From Stromatinia cepivora (Eukaryota; Ascomycota; Leotiomycetes; Helotiales; Sclerotiniaceae): a DNA stretch of 64,000 bases. The notes beneath the pieces are model-generated. The model was not told the origin of the DNA and did no database searches. It saw only the letters and a list, made by a program, of their open reading frames with translations. Numbering within the stretch: position 1 is the stretch's first letter; each line of letters begins with the position of its first letter. Shown here one piece after another: positions 36,164 to 48,700 of this stretch. The position numbers were made by a program, and so were the translations under genes. The stretch lies in the NCBI GenBank assembly GCA_014898415.1, contig RCTD01000002.1:1922001-1986000 (forward strand), in the 5' to 3' direction.

Positions 36164-39100
36164 GTTGGGAATTTTGTGGTGAGGATGTATCTTGGAGCAA
36201 CGTGGAATCAAATTGTGAAGTACGATTGAAATGATCAATATTCAATGTTGCATCGAGATGGTAAATCGTGACTGAGTCTAATATATATCTTCCGGCATGT
36301 ATTGAGCGACGTTTGATATTATGACATCGTCCTCGCAATACCGGTATATAAAAATGGAAAACATGTGAAAGGCTGACAAATAAAAGAATTTTCCTACCAA
36401 TATTGGAATTAATGTTTAGTTGCTCCGCCGAGAATAAATGAGGGGTCAAGTTTGGGGTTGCACAATTTTGATCACGGGATATAGGTACTACCTGCTGGGT
36501 GAGGTGACTGCATAATACTTATTCAGCATTGTGAACTTCAAAATATGCCAGCGACTTTGATTTGATAGGAATTCGTCAGAACTTGAAGTTGAAGTGCAAG
36601 GACTCACTGACTACATAGAAATTGCTGATTTCAGTAACTGTCGAGCAAGATGCACCTGCCTCTTCTTGTAATACTTCATTCATCTTCCCTCTTTTTTCGG
36701 ATTTTCTGAAAAAAGAAACTTGTGAAAAGAGTATGCAGTTTCATCAAATATTGTTGTATGCTATTCCATGTTATTTGAGTATGAATATACCAATTCAGGG
36801 TATTAGCCGCCCTACTAGCTCTAATCACACATCCCTCTCATTCACACACAGCCGGATACATATAATTCGAGTTATCCAGCCCCAATGAGAAAGGCCCGGA
36901 TGCAACCCCGTTGACCTCACGGTTTTAGGTCGGTGGCAGGATATATGTCCACATATCATTGATGTAAATCTGGTACAGTGACCCCTTCAAAGAATTCCCC
37001 CACCATGGAGAGTCCTTTCGAGTATCGAACCAATGCCTACACCGCAATCAACCGGAAACATTTCTATGGGACTGTACTCTCTTAGCAGCCTTCAGTCTTA
37101 AATGTAGATGGGAGGAGTAGTGGAATACTGTGAATCAAGTGTGGCATTCTGCAATTCAGTTATTATATTCGAACTAACCTGGATTTCGTCTCCACTCGCG
37201 CCAGTATTCTTCAAGCCTTTCTTTCAAGGTGGAAGAGGTCATATGCGTTTCTTATTCAATTGCTATCGATAGATGGATTTGCATTGGCAATGTGCTCATC
37301 AAAAAGCTCATTCCAAATGGCAGAATAGACATCCTCATGAAACATAACTCGAAATAAAAATGAAACCCTCTTAGCGAAAGCTCCTATTGCTTTTAAGGAT
37401 TTAAGTGGATTCAGGTGAAAAATAAGTGAACTGTTCGAGATGCACCACTTATATTACCATCTCCTAGACTCGAAGACTTTAAAAGAGAAGGGGTGAGAGG
37501 GAAGTTATTGAGTGACTTGGAGAGCTAAAAGAAATATAGTCAAAAGATGGATGAAGAAGACTTCAGGAGGACAGGAAGCTAACGTAGAGAACTTGATGAG
37601 AATTCTCGAGAAGCAAATGAGACTAGACATTAGCCATGCGAACAGGAGAGGGAAGCACTTGCATGTAGGGAAGAGGAAGGAACAGGAGGAGTCTACGGTG
37701 AACGACATTGACCTCAACGTTTTGAAGAATAGAAGATATTCAAGATGGTTTGATGCTAAGTACGCATATGGGAAGTTCCATACTCTGATTTTCGAATCGA
37801 CTTCTTTTCTCTTGTCTCATGACCTCGTTTTCCATCCATATCATTCTCCTATTATTGCCAAATTGCCAATGCAGAACAACGACGAGGCAACTGCCAATCC
37901 CGCCGTAAGCGCCATGGACCGGAAAATTTCCATAGGCAGCACCCGCGTTCGACCTGCATCCCAGAAGCGTGGGGGTCATCCTGCCTAGCAAGTGTAGCGT
38001 ATTGTGCGCATGAAACTATTCCCCTCCAGCCGCATCAACATATGTGAATAGCAACATAAACAAGATAAATCCGTTCATTAGAAAGGAAATATGGAATTTA
38101 AAAGCATGCTCTACATTTCATTGACAATAATAGTATTCAGTCCATCCCGGGAGATTATGGCTTGCAGAAAAGTAACAAAAGCATTGACCCCGATGTATTT
38201 ATTAATTCACTCCTCGCTTACTCCCTCGCTTCAATAACCTTTCTAGAACCCTTCCATTGGTATCCACAAAGGCTCCCTCCTATCCATAATTCCAAATTCC
38301 AAATTCGTCTGAGACCCATGTAAAGCGGAGCATGTACCTTGCTAATTCTTAGTAAATTTTAGCTTTCACAATTTCAAACTTAAAGATAACGAAGACCGAT
38401 GAAAGAAGTTCCGATGCTAATTGGTCAATGTACATGTCAAGGCTTTTTGTCATGCGTGTTTTTATTGGTTGGTTTCAACGACGATAAGACTAAGGAGTAC
38501 ACTAGATCTTTTTGGGGGCTTATCTTGATAAGAATGTTGTTAGTTATTTGTTGATAATTTGAAGAGGTCAAAGACTCTGAGGTGAGAGGGAGGAGGCTTG
38601 GAAAGAGAAATTGATGTTTTGGGACCCCCGAGAGAAGAGAAGTGAATACGTCATGTATGAGGAAGTAATAATTTCAGCTTGAGACCGGGACTTTTATGAA
38701 ATATCTTGGTATATTGGTTGCGTGAAGCAGAGTAAATAGATTCCGCGAGTCAATGAATGTGAAATTGATGAAAATAAACGAGAATGGAGGGGTAATTGAA
38801 AAATACTCATCTTGCTGTATAACCGTTACATTGATGGCTGTCCAGGAGAAAAAGAGCAAGGAAAAAACCCCCCAAGATGTTCAAAGAAAAATCTTCCGTT
38901 CATGAGCAACAAAAATCACTTTCATCATACATACATGGTGTAGCCTTTCCATGCAAGCAGAGAAGCCCCAAATTACCAACCAGCAGGATAGGCACATAAG
39001 GGTACCATTTTGCAGGCGTCACAGGCGGGGAACAGACAAGCATGTTGACGACAAACTGGCGTGAGTGTGGGTGAGAGCGAAATCGGAGGAAGATTGAAGA

Positions 39101-40944
39101 TTGATCTGGATGCTTCGTATGAATGATGGTGACCAGCTGAGATGGACTCCTATGTATGGATGATAGAAAAAGAAAGGAAGAAAGAAGCCAACTCGATCCT
39201 CACGCGGGAATCTTACTTTTATAAGTGTGATATTGGGCTCTAATATTAATCCCCAATCAGCCAGTCAAAAGCTTCAAGTCTTGTCAGATCAGATAACCAA
39301 TCCTCCATTCCAATCCCATGACTCTGGCTCTTCCCAATATCAAAAGTTCAAAACGTCCATGCGTAGTTCATCCCCCTTACCTACTTTTCGGGAATATCTC
39401 TATAGACCCGCTAAGACACATACCTAAGCGTGGTCTGGAAAATTACTCCGATTTTCCGTGGAGATTTACCTGATGGAATTTTCACATGTGCTAAAGTGCT
39501 GGATTAGATGGAAATAGAAATAGCCTCATTTTGCACGTATGACAATACAAGCCAGTAGTTCTTGATGAAACATGTAAGCCTCGAGTACCTAGCTTTCAGC
39601 CATGTTCATGGGATGTGTATCTTCGTACAACTTAATCTGACACTTGCGATCTCGGGCATGATGTGATTTGACATCCTGCAGTCTCTAGTAGGGAATCTAT
39701 GCATGAAATAGCATAGCAATTTTTCGGAATTTGGGGGATGGATATTGGAGAATTGATACGCACATATCATTGACCAATGGTGTATGATAACATATCTTCA
39801 GATGTCATTCACACCACAAACATCTACTTGTCTCAGTACCTTCATATCTCTTGGCTTTGTCGTACGGAAATCGAATCTGGAGCCGTCAATTTTCCCGAGT
39901 ATTTTTTCGATTGCATACTAGCTTTGCATGCATTGGCTAATTGGAATTGAGCTGGTCCACATACACGAATGTCCCACGTCGAATCGTAGAATCCAGTGAC
40001 ATGGGTAGAACCTGACTGGTTAAATTCTCGGCCTGTCGATCGATCTACTTGGTATTGTTACAGACCTATCTGGATGTGCGGAGTGCCTGGGAACGCGTAA
40101 AGGAAAAAAAAGAAAAAGTTTTATGTATTTAGTAGACGGAGCAACCGACAAATAGACCCTTTTTGGTATCGGTACTGCAAGCAACACTGACTGGTTGGGT
40201 ATGAGATGGGATTGGATGGAATAGGATCATCCGATCTCTTGGGAGAAGAAAACCAAGGTATCCTTATCCATGACATTGAGGGCTGGGTATTTGTAGTTTC
40301 TTGGGGCTGCCTGTCTGGCATATTCCTCTTTTTCTGTGGGTATTATAATTATAAGGTTCATAATTGCCAATTGCTATGCGGATGTTCCGTTTTTTAAAAG
40401 CGGTAGCTCCACCGTCTTGGTAGAAAAGTACTAAAGGAAAGAACAGTCCCGATTTCTAACGATGCTTTTGTTTTCATTATTTGAGATTTATTTTCTTTAA
40501 TCAACAGAATTTGTTTATTGGTTTTGTAATGATTTATTTTGAGATTAAACTTGCACTCTGAAGTCACTTTGGAAATACTAATCTTGGGTTTTTTATTCAC
40601 TACCTACCTACCTACCTATTAGCATCGAAAGAAATTCACCTCTACTAGCAAAATCTGCTCAAAGTATCCCTCAACTTTTCCGCATTCGGTAGCGGGACAA
40701 CATCGACAGTTCTAAAACCACCAATTCTTCTTAGTTGTAACCAGAACAACTGCTTCATCACTCAGATATCTATCGTATTCTGCTGATTTCTCCAAATCGC
40801 CCACCTCTAACCCGGTACAACGAAGGAACAACTCTACGTCATTCCTGAAGGCATTCCCTGTTCAAACCCTCGATACAAAGGAAATCTGAAGGGAAAAACG
40901 CCGGTAAGAAGGTCAATTGCAGGAATATTCGAATTTCGACAACG
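36164..40944. other. Long intergenic stretch
   Basis: About 4.8 kb without a gene I can support. Frames here (for example 158 codons at 37512-37988) lack family resemblance and splice logic. Notable small features are a palindromic CTTATC/GATAAG pair at about 38519-38534, one CTTATC at about 40264, and a CTAC tetranucleotide run at about 40600-40618. GATA-type sites would fit nitrogen control of the downstream ammonium transporter, but that is only an inference from location. Confidence 0.4.
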
Positions 40945-42853
40945 ATGTCAACCGACGCATATTACCCTAATTATGGCTATGTTGGTGCTCCTGCAAATTA
41001 TAATGGTACTGGAGCCAATGGTGGTGACAGTGGTATGTTTTCATCTCTTCTGCGAATCTTCGAGTACCAAAATGTGCCCCCACCATTTTGTACATTCCGC
41101 ATGCCTCTCTTATCTCACTCAAATCAACAAACTCAATTCGCAGGCCCTTCATGATACGAAGAATTAAATACTAACATCCACTCTCCAACATCAGCTGTCA
41201 TAAATCTAAACCAATGGTTCGACGCAGGCGACCAAGCTTTCATCATTATAGCAGCATGTATGGTCCTACTCATGCCCCCCGGCCTGGGCTTCCTATACTC
41301 CGGTCTTGCACGACGAAAGTCTGCACTCTCGATGATATGGGCCTGTATGGGCGCATTTTCCATAATAGTCTTCCAATGGTATTTTTGGGGTTATTCTTTG
41401 GCTTTTAGTTCGACGGCTACGAATGGGTTTATTGGGAATTTAAAACATTTTGGTTTAATGAACACTTTGGGCACGCCAAGTCCAGGAAGTCCGTTGATTC
41501 CAGAGTTGTTGTACAGTTTTTTTTCAGGCATGTAGTTTTTTGGTCTTGGTTTTGAAGGGTGAGGAAATAGCATGGATGGCTAATGATTGGGATCTAGTTA
41601 CAATTCTGCGCAACAACCGCCGCAATCGTCGTGGGAGCTGTCGCTGAAAGAGGTCGTTTGGTTCCCATGATGGTATTCATATTCTTCTGGGCTACTCTTG
41701 TCTACTGTCCAGTCGCTTGCTGGGTATGGAATATCAATGGCTGGGGTTTCAAATATGGTGTTCTCGATTATGCGGGGGGTGGACCTGTCGAGATTGTTTC
41801 GGGTATGTCCGCGCTTGCATATTCGATGGTGTTGGGCAAGAGACAGGAAAAGATGATGTTGAATTTCAGACCGCATAATGTGTCGTTGATTACCTTGGGT
41901 ACAATTTTGCTGTGGTTTGGATGGTTGGGATTCAATGGAGGAAGTGCTTTTGGAGCGAATTTGAGAGCTGTGATGGCTTGTTGGAACTCCTGCTTGGCCG
42001 CTATGTTTGGAAGTATTACTTGGTGTTTGTTGGATTGGAGGCTTGCGAGAAAATGGTCAGTATTTTTCCATTCATTCCAAAAATATGCATAGTAACATAA
42101 AATAGGTCCATGGTAGGTTGGTGTTCAGGCTGCATCTCTGGTCTTGTAGCTGCCACACCCTCATCTGGATTTATTCCTCCCTGGGCCTCTGTCATTCTCG
42201 GCATCGTCACCGGTATCGTCTGCAATTACAGCACCAAAATTAAGTTCTGGATCCGTATCGACGATTCTATGGATGTGTTGGCTGAGCACGGAATGGCTGG
42301 TGTCGTTGGACTAGTTTTTAACGCTTTGTTTGCGGCAGACTATATAATCGGACTTGACGGTGTCAATACCGGTATTATCACAGGCGGCTGGCTCAACCAC
42401 AACTACAAGCAACTCTACATTCAAGTCGCCTACATCGTTGCCTGCGCCGCCTATTCTTTCGTCGTCTCCGCCCTCCTCGCCGTCATCATCAACTATATCC
42501 CCGGTCTCCATCTCCGCGCCTCAGAAGAAGCCGAACTTCTCGGTATGGACGACGATCAACTTGGTGAATTCGCATACGATTACGTAGAAGTAAGACGAGA
42601 CTACCTTGCCTGGACACCAGCGAAGGACGAACCAGAAAACGTGGAGAGTAATGTTAACCCCGAGGATCGTCATGGCATTCCAGAACACTCAGACATGCTA
42701 ACCAGCCCCTCCGACATGATCACGGGACACGCGCCAGGAAGTGGCCGAAATAGTGGAAGCGAAGGCGGACATGCGCACAACATGATTATGGGTGATAGAC
42801 ATGGAATTGCAGCGATGGACAAAGAGAAGGCTGCAATGGCGAGAGAAGGATAA
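40945..42853 (+). CDS. Ammonium transporter, Mep1/Mep3-like (Amt/Mep/Rh)
   Basis: Plasma-membrane ammonium transporter with 11 expected helices. Exons are 40945-41032, 41195-41527, 41598-42055 and 42106-42853, about 541 residues. Signatures: GDQAFIIIAACMVLLMPPGLGFLYSG, DYAGGGPVEIVSG and AEHGMAGVVGLVFNALFA. The pore residue that is His in bacterial AmtB and yeast Mep2 is Glu here (PVE); the second pore His (AEHG) is kept. This is the Mep1/Mep3 arrangement. The cytosolic C-terminus of about 90 residues is Asp/Glu/Gly-rich. Oddity: the exon 2/3 join needs a GC-AG intron (CAG|GCATGT, 41528) and has one base too many, in a run of eight T (41517-41524), to keep the frame; see findings. Confidence 0.85.
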
Positions 42854-45725
42854 ATTACATGGCGGGTTCTAAGGGATAATTTTGGGAAATTTGGATGAGA
42901 TTATTTTGATACTATTATATTACGAGGAGTTGAGTGAGGGTCACTTTGTTTACGAGATATCTAATTTCTTTTAATGTTTATGTTTATGCTTTTAGGTTGA
43001 TGATGGGGGCTGGGGCTGAGGGTCGGCAAAAATGGATGGTTTGGTGGGTGGCATATTTGATTCAAAATGTTTGAATGAAAAGGGAAAGGAAAGGAAAGTG
43101 TGGTGGGGATTTATTGTATATAGAATGATGTAGGAGAGATGTATGTAACTATTGATGAATGAGGAGGCGAGGTGATTATATCATCAGACTACATACTCAT
43201 GAGTTTTGTATTATGCATTTGTATGTTCATTACTGTGTTTATGTGAACTCAGGGGAAGAGCCAATATGAAATTATGTATGTATGCATGTGCCAAGTATTC
43301 ACCATTTGCTATTTGTAACCTAGGCTCTGAATTCTAGAATTTATATCATTTCAGATTGAAACCTGGAAATTCTCAGAATCTCGAACAACGTCGTCAACAA
43401 CGTCAGTTTTAACATGGTTCTCCACCATGACATCACAATCATATCACAAGGCATCATCCTACTTATTCTCCGAGCCCGGGGTGCATCATGTACGGAGTCT
43501 GTCTATCTATAGATAGATGGATGTATGTACATGGTATAGAGTGTGATGAAGGTTCCATTGCGGATGATATGCATGGAGGGAGAGCAAGAGCAAGGGTAAG
43601 GACAAGGGCATGAACAGGGGTAAAGACAAGGACATGCATGGTTTAGAGACAAGAACTCGGGGTATGAGGGCAAGAATGGGAGGACACTGGACAGAGATTC
43701 ATGTATGGAGGTACATGCATGCTTATCAGTAGTTGGATGCAAGGCGGGACAGGCCTGGTACTTTGCGCACGGACTCGGGGATTTGTTGGGTGGGTTGTGG
43801 GATTCTGGAATCGGAACTTAGGAGGATGGATTCTTGGGTGCGATAAGGGGTTTGGGTGGGTAAGATGTTGGAGAGGTGTTTGTTCAAGGCTGGTCTGTGT
43901 GGAAGGTTATTTGCGGATGTCTTGGTGCTTGGTGAGGTTGGTGGAGGCTGTGGATGCTTGAGGAAGACCTTGCGGGAATTTGGCTTGATAAGGTAATTGT
44001 TGGGGGTTTTGGAGTGAGGTGGAGTTGAGTTGAATGGGCTTATGAGTATTTATGGAACAAGTATGTGGAATAGTGTTATCGCCAGATGTTGTAGGCATGG
44101 GAATAAGTTGAAGGTATTGGCTGCATGGTGATCTCGCTAAAGCGCACAAAAACCGTGTACCAAGAGTAGAATGATATGGAAGGCAATATTAAAACGAGCG
44201 AGATAAATTTCAGATTGATTAAAACTCTAGCAAAGCTGAGATCTTTTTTTTTCCCAATGGTACTGACATAAAATTAGCTCATGTAGTACTGATCTTGTTG
44301 CCCCTTGGGTGTGAAGTATCGGTGTTTTCACGATCTGGCATGCATCCCATTTAAGGATGTTCATTGCATCAATGACTAACAAGATGGAAGAGAGATGATG
44401 AAGAGATAGATAACGCACAGTTTGTGAGTCAATCTCTATCTGACTTTGTGGTGTAGATGGAAACGAATGCGGCATCAATTGTGATACTCGAGGACATCTG
44501 AACAAGAAAGGGCATTATTGCCACGAAAACCCGTACAAGAACATTGTCAAAGGGATAATAATTCATAGTTCACAATAATATTACATACATCCACTAAGAT
44601 ATTCTTGCAATGTAATAATCGTGAGTCCATGAGGAAGTTCCTCGATGTATTGTGCAAACGAGCTCTTGAGCAGGCTCGAGAAAAGCGGCGTTGAACATAC
44701 GACAGTGCATGAAATGACTTGAAATGACTATGAGACTTCGAAGAGAGTTCTAGGAGTCTGGAGGAAGGAACGCTAGTTTTATCCTGATGCAGCGTCATCA
44801 AGGATATGATAGTTGGCAGAGATAAGTCTTCCGTTTGTCGCGTATACATGCATCGTTTTACGCATACATTATATGCAGTCATGGAATCCCGTGATTTAAT
44901 GCCAAAATCAGATCGAATACCGGTGCAGGTTCCCGCAGACTCATCAGGCTGGCTGCTGAAATAGAAAGTTTTGCTGATGGGCCGGCCCGCACACATGTAA
45001 AAACGGCGGTAATGATTTGAAATTATAGAGATACTTAAGTGGTTTAAAGATATACTTGTCAATGATCGTATTGCATTGATAGAGTACCCCCGAAACATGA
45101 AACGCAGACCTAGTAGAGTATCATGTTCATGGATGGAGCTATTCTCATGTAGACTTGGTACAAAAATAGTTTGTCGAGACTAGCCTTATATTGGTTGATA
45201 GTTGAAACTTTTCTTTCGGCCTTTGAATTATGAATGGTATCGAAAAATGCCGGGTTCGATCACCGTTTGCTCTTTCTCAGCATTTAGCTATATAACTATA
45301 ATGCAAGTCTCCGGACTACATCAGATAGGCGTCAGTCGGTATCCTAATTGTGGAAGCTGGTGCAAACGAAACCAGAGTCGTTGATAGGTTACTATTACAA
45401 GTATACCATATGACGTGTTATTACCAATGTCGTACAGAAAAGCAAATAAATCTGCAAGAAAGTAGATACTGATACTGTCTGGCCAATAATTTGAGCCTCT
45501 TACCAACCTTGGAAGTTTAAGCTTTTGCGGGGTGTCACATGACGGCGCTAACTAACGCGTCAAATCGCGTTTGTGGCCGCGATGTCGCAAAAACATCGAT
45601 GGATATTGAACTGTCATTCACCTACTACACACCTAACAATTTTTCAATCCTCACTCAAATCTTTATAAAAATCGACATCGGATACAAATGGATTCACCAA
45701 AAAGCCGGTACCTTATTCAATCTCC
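42854..45725. other. Intergenic
   Basis: About 2.9 kb with no supported gene. A 183-codon minus frame at 44547-45098 has no recognisable feature. A GGACAAGG-like purine-rich stretch occurs at about 43580-43650. The last 100 bp contain the RecQ promoter, with TATAAAAA at 45664-45671. Confidence 0.45.
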
Positions 45726-45729
45726 ATGA
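45688..45729 (+). promoter_or_regulatory. Possible upstream ORF of RecQ
   Basis: A 13-codon frame starting at ATG 45688 whose TGA (45727-45729) overlaps the RecQ start ATG (45726-45728) as ATGA. It begins only about 17 bp after a TATA-like box, so the transcript may start downstream of it. Confidence 0.3.
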
Positions 45730-48700
45730 CTCGACACAATCTTCAAAGTCACATTTCTTGGTTGATACAAAACAAAGTTACTGCCCCCGCTGGAGCCCAA
45801 ATCAGTGCATTTGCAACCTTGCCAGATACGATTGGATCCGGACTTGGGAGTTTTGGTAATTTGGAGCACGAAAGTACTGTGCGTGAAACAAGAAATACAC
45901 CGATTGCTCCAATTCGAAACCGCCGAGTCGAAGAAATCTCCAATGTTGTGGCGAGTTCACGCTCACCTCGTCCTCGTATCCTCACTCCGATAACACAATC
46001 TACACCAGATCCTGGGGATGAATTGGCAGATCCGGAAATGGGAAAACTCACATCAGCACGAAAGACGGCTAGACCAAGTCTCATGAGTCAAAATAAGCAA
46101 TTTGGAACCCCTTCCTCTACGGCCAGTTCATCCCTTACGAGAAGCTATAAATTACAATGTAATGAAAATGGTATGTGGATGTGATGTGACTCGGTTTGTC
46201 CCTCAATTGACTCTTCTAGGCACCCCTTCCAGACCCATATCAACGAGAGAACCGAGAGGTCTGACACCCCGCCCGACACCTCGCCCGGCACCCTTACCGA
46301 AAACAAGAGTCAATTTCGACAATGTGGAATCCATAGATCTTACCGGCGATGATTTGGCTGGAGTTCCCCCCATTCGATCCTCTAGTACTGTGGAAGCCTT
46401 TGAAGATGCTTCTGTTGTATTATGGGACGAGGGGTCAGCGTCCCGACCGGAACCTTTGAAGAAGGCGAAGAAAAGGAAAAGCGAGGAATTATCTATGACA
46501 CAGTCTCCTAGGAAACTCAAGAAGATACCAGCAGTACGCGTAACAGAACTGCAAGACGAGCAACATGATTCGTTTTTGGACATCGACGAATTGGGAATAC
46601 CAGGGCCATCATTTCGAGATATCCTGCCGGACTCTCAGCGAACAATTGTTCCGCCTAGAAAAGTGGGGGAATACCCTGATACAAATTGCTTGGAGGAGGT
46701 TGATATGGTTGGAGAAATGATGTCTCAGGGTGGACGTGCGAAATCCAAGGTCCGAAGCAGACAAAACTCAGAGGATATCATTATCGGTAGAGGATCAATC
46801 CCAAGAACGACGCCCGCTCCTACGATTAGTTCTCAGAAACACATTACTCCTCATAGCGTGCGACATATGTCGCCAGTTCAAGTACGAGCGTCTCCTACTA
46901 CCAAACCCCGTGAACATTGGGCAACAAAAACACCGTCACCACTCAAATGTCGAAGGCTTAAACAAGAAATATTCGACTCAGAGGATGAAGACATTTTGTC
47001 CGAGGTAGAAGCAAGAGTAAGCTGCTCGCCTTGCCCACCATTGATAAAACCACCGAAAGGAATTCATAGCACGCCGGACATGCATACAATCCCTACGAAT
47101 TTGATGCACGAGAACGATGAAGTGACGCCCGCAAAGAAGAGATTCACTAGCCCTCTGAAGTCAATATCACAAAATGCATCATTTCGTCAGGAGAATGAGC
47201 CATCTCCATTTCAACGCGATTCTCCCACCAAGCATATGGCTTCGCAGACATTGCAACAACGAGGCTCAAGCCAGGCTTCATCAGTTTCTCTAAGCCTCGA
47301 AGAAAAAAGGGTTGTGGGTTTATACTTGAAAAATCCGTCGGCACTCGTGCCTTTCCAAAACCACCTGGACAATCTTCTCAGCCAGAACTACGAGGCACTT
47401 CAAGTCTATCTTGAGGACGGTGAGCACCCCCCAGAAGAGATGGTGTCCGAGCGAAAAGCCATATTGGAACAGAAAAAGGCCCTAAAAATTCTTACGGATA
47501 ACTTTCAAGGTCTTCAGGATCTCGCTTCAAAAACAACAGCTGCACTGCGTAGGGTGATGACCCTTCTAGAAGAGGGTATTACGGATAGTGCGGAAGAAGC
47601 ACAGTCTCACGTGCTAACCCGAGAGCTATCAGAGAAAAAGAAAGAGTGTTGGCGTTTATTAGATGCTTCTGGCGCAATAAACTACGAATTCGGGCCTATT
47701 CCGTCTACAAAAACTCCACTTTCCACTCACGCGTCAAGTGCAAATGCGAGTAGGCAAGTTCTGCAAGCGCAGATCCCACCTCTTACGCATCAATCATCAA
47801 GCGCGGCGAAGGACTTCAGGCAGGACTATCCAACATCTGATTTTCAGAGACCCAGGAACTCGAGGGAACAAGAACCTCGTTATGTACAGCCATCTCCTGT
47901 GAGACATACATCGCCTTTTAAATCGATGGTTCCTGGAAGTAACTACTCGAGGCCCGATATTTCCGTGAAACAACCGGCTTTTTCCAGGCATCCTTCGCCA
48001 ACAGACTACGGTGCTGACGATGAGTTTCTCGATCGTTTGCTTGAAGACGAGCAGCAGATTATGGAAGAGACTCAGGTAGCTGACAACGAATCAGAAGGAC
48101 ATGTGGAGGAGGAGGAAGAAGACTATGGGGACTCTGATGATGATGAAGCTTTGATCTCTTTCGCGCAACAAGTTGAGCAGAATAACTCTTTCAAGCAAAT
48201 CTCGGCGAAAACTTCGCTTAATCCCACTTTGCAAGATGCGTCAAGAAACTCATTCAAAAGTTCAAAGCATGATACCTCGAACTCAGCCAAGCCCAAAGAT
48301 ATGTATTCAATGGTGGACTCTTCACATGCAGATAGGTACCGCTATGCATGGTCGAAAGATGTCAAAAAGGGATTGAAAGATCGCTTTCGTTTAACAGGCT
48401 TTCGACAGAACCAGCTGCAGGCAATTAATGCTACCTTAGCGGGGCGTGATGCATTCATATTGATGCCAACTGGTGGCGGAAAATCTTTGTGTTATCAATT
48501 GCCTGCAATTGTACAATCAGGTAAAACGAAGGGTGTTACAATTGTGGTTTCTCCTCTTTTAGCTCTCATGCATGATCAGGTCGAACATCTCAAAAAACTT
48601 CGCATTCAGGCATATTTGTTTAATAGCGAATCAACTAAGGAGACGAAGCAGCAGCTATTCAGCGGTCTAAGCCAAAGTAAACCAGAGCAATTTGTCGAGC

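Noticed and set aside
37150..37242. Tiny two-exon minus frame (about 25 codons) starting MTSSTLKERLEEYW
   Set aside because: Splice sites are plausible, but the product is too short and there is no independent support.
37512..37988. 158-codon plus-strand frame
   Set aside because: No recognisable domain, no splice logic, and composition like the surrounding intergenic DNA; not enough to call a gene.
43503..43742. Minus-strand Cys/Pro-rich frame (CPCLYPCSC-type) resembling a small secreted Cys-rich protein
   Set aside because: The pattern comes from a GGACAAGG-like purine repeat; there is no signal peptide.
44547..45098. 183-codon minus-strand frame
   Set aside because: Has an ATG but low-complexity Ser/Arg-rich content, no family resemblance and no supporting structure.
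45250..45275. GGTTCGATC box-B-like string suggesting a tRNA gene
   Set aside because: No A box at the right distance and no cloverleaf can be folded by eye around it.
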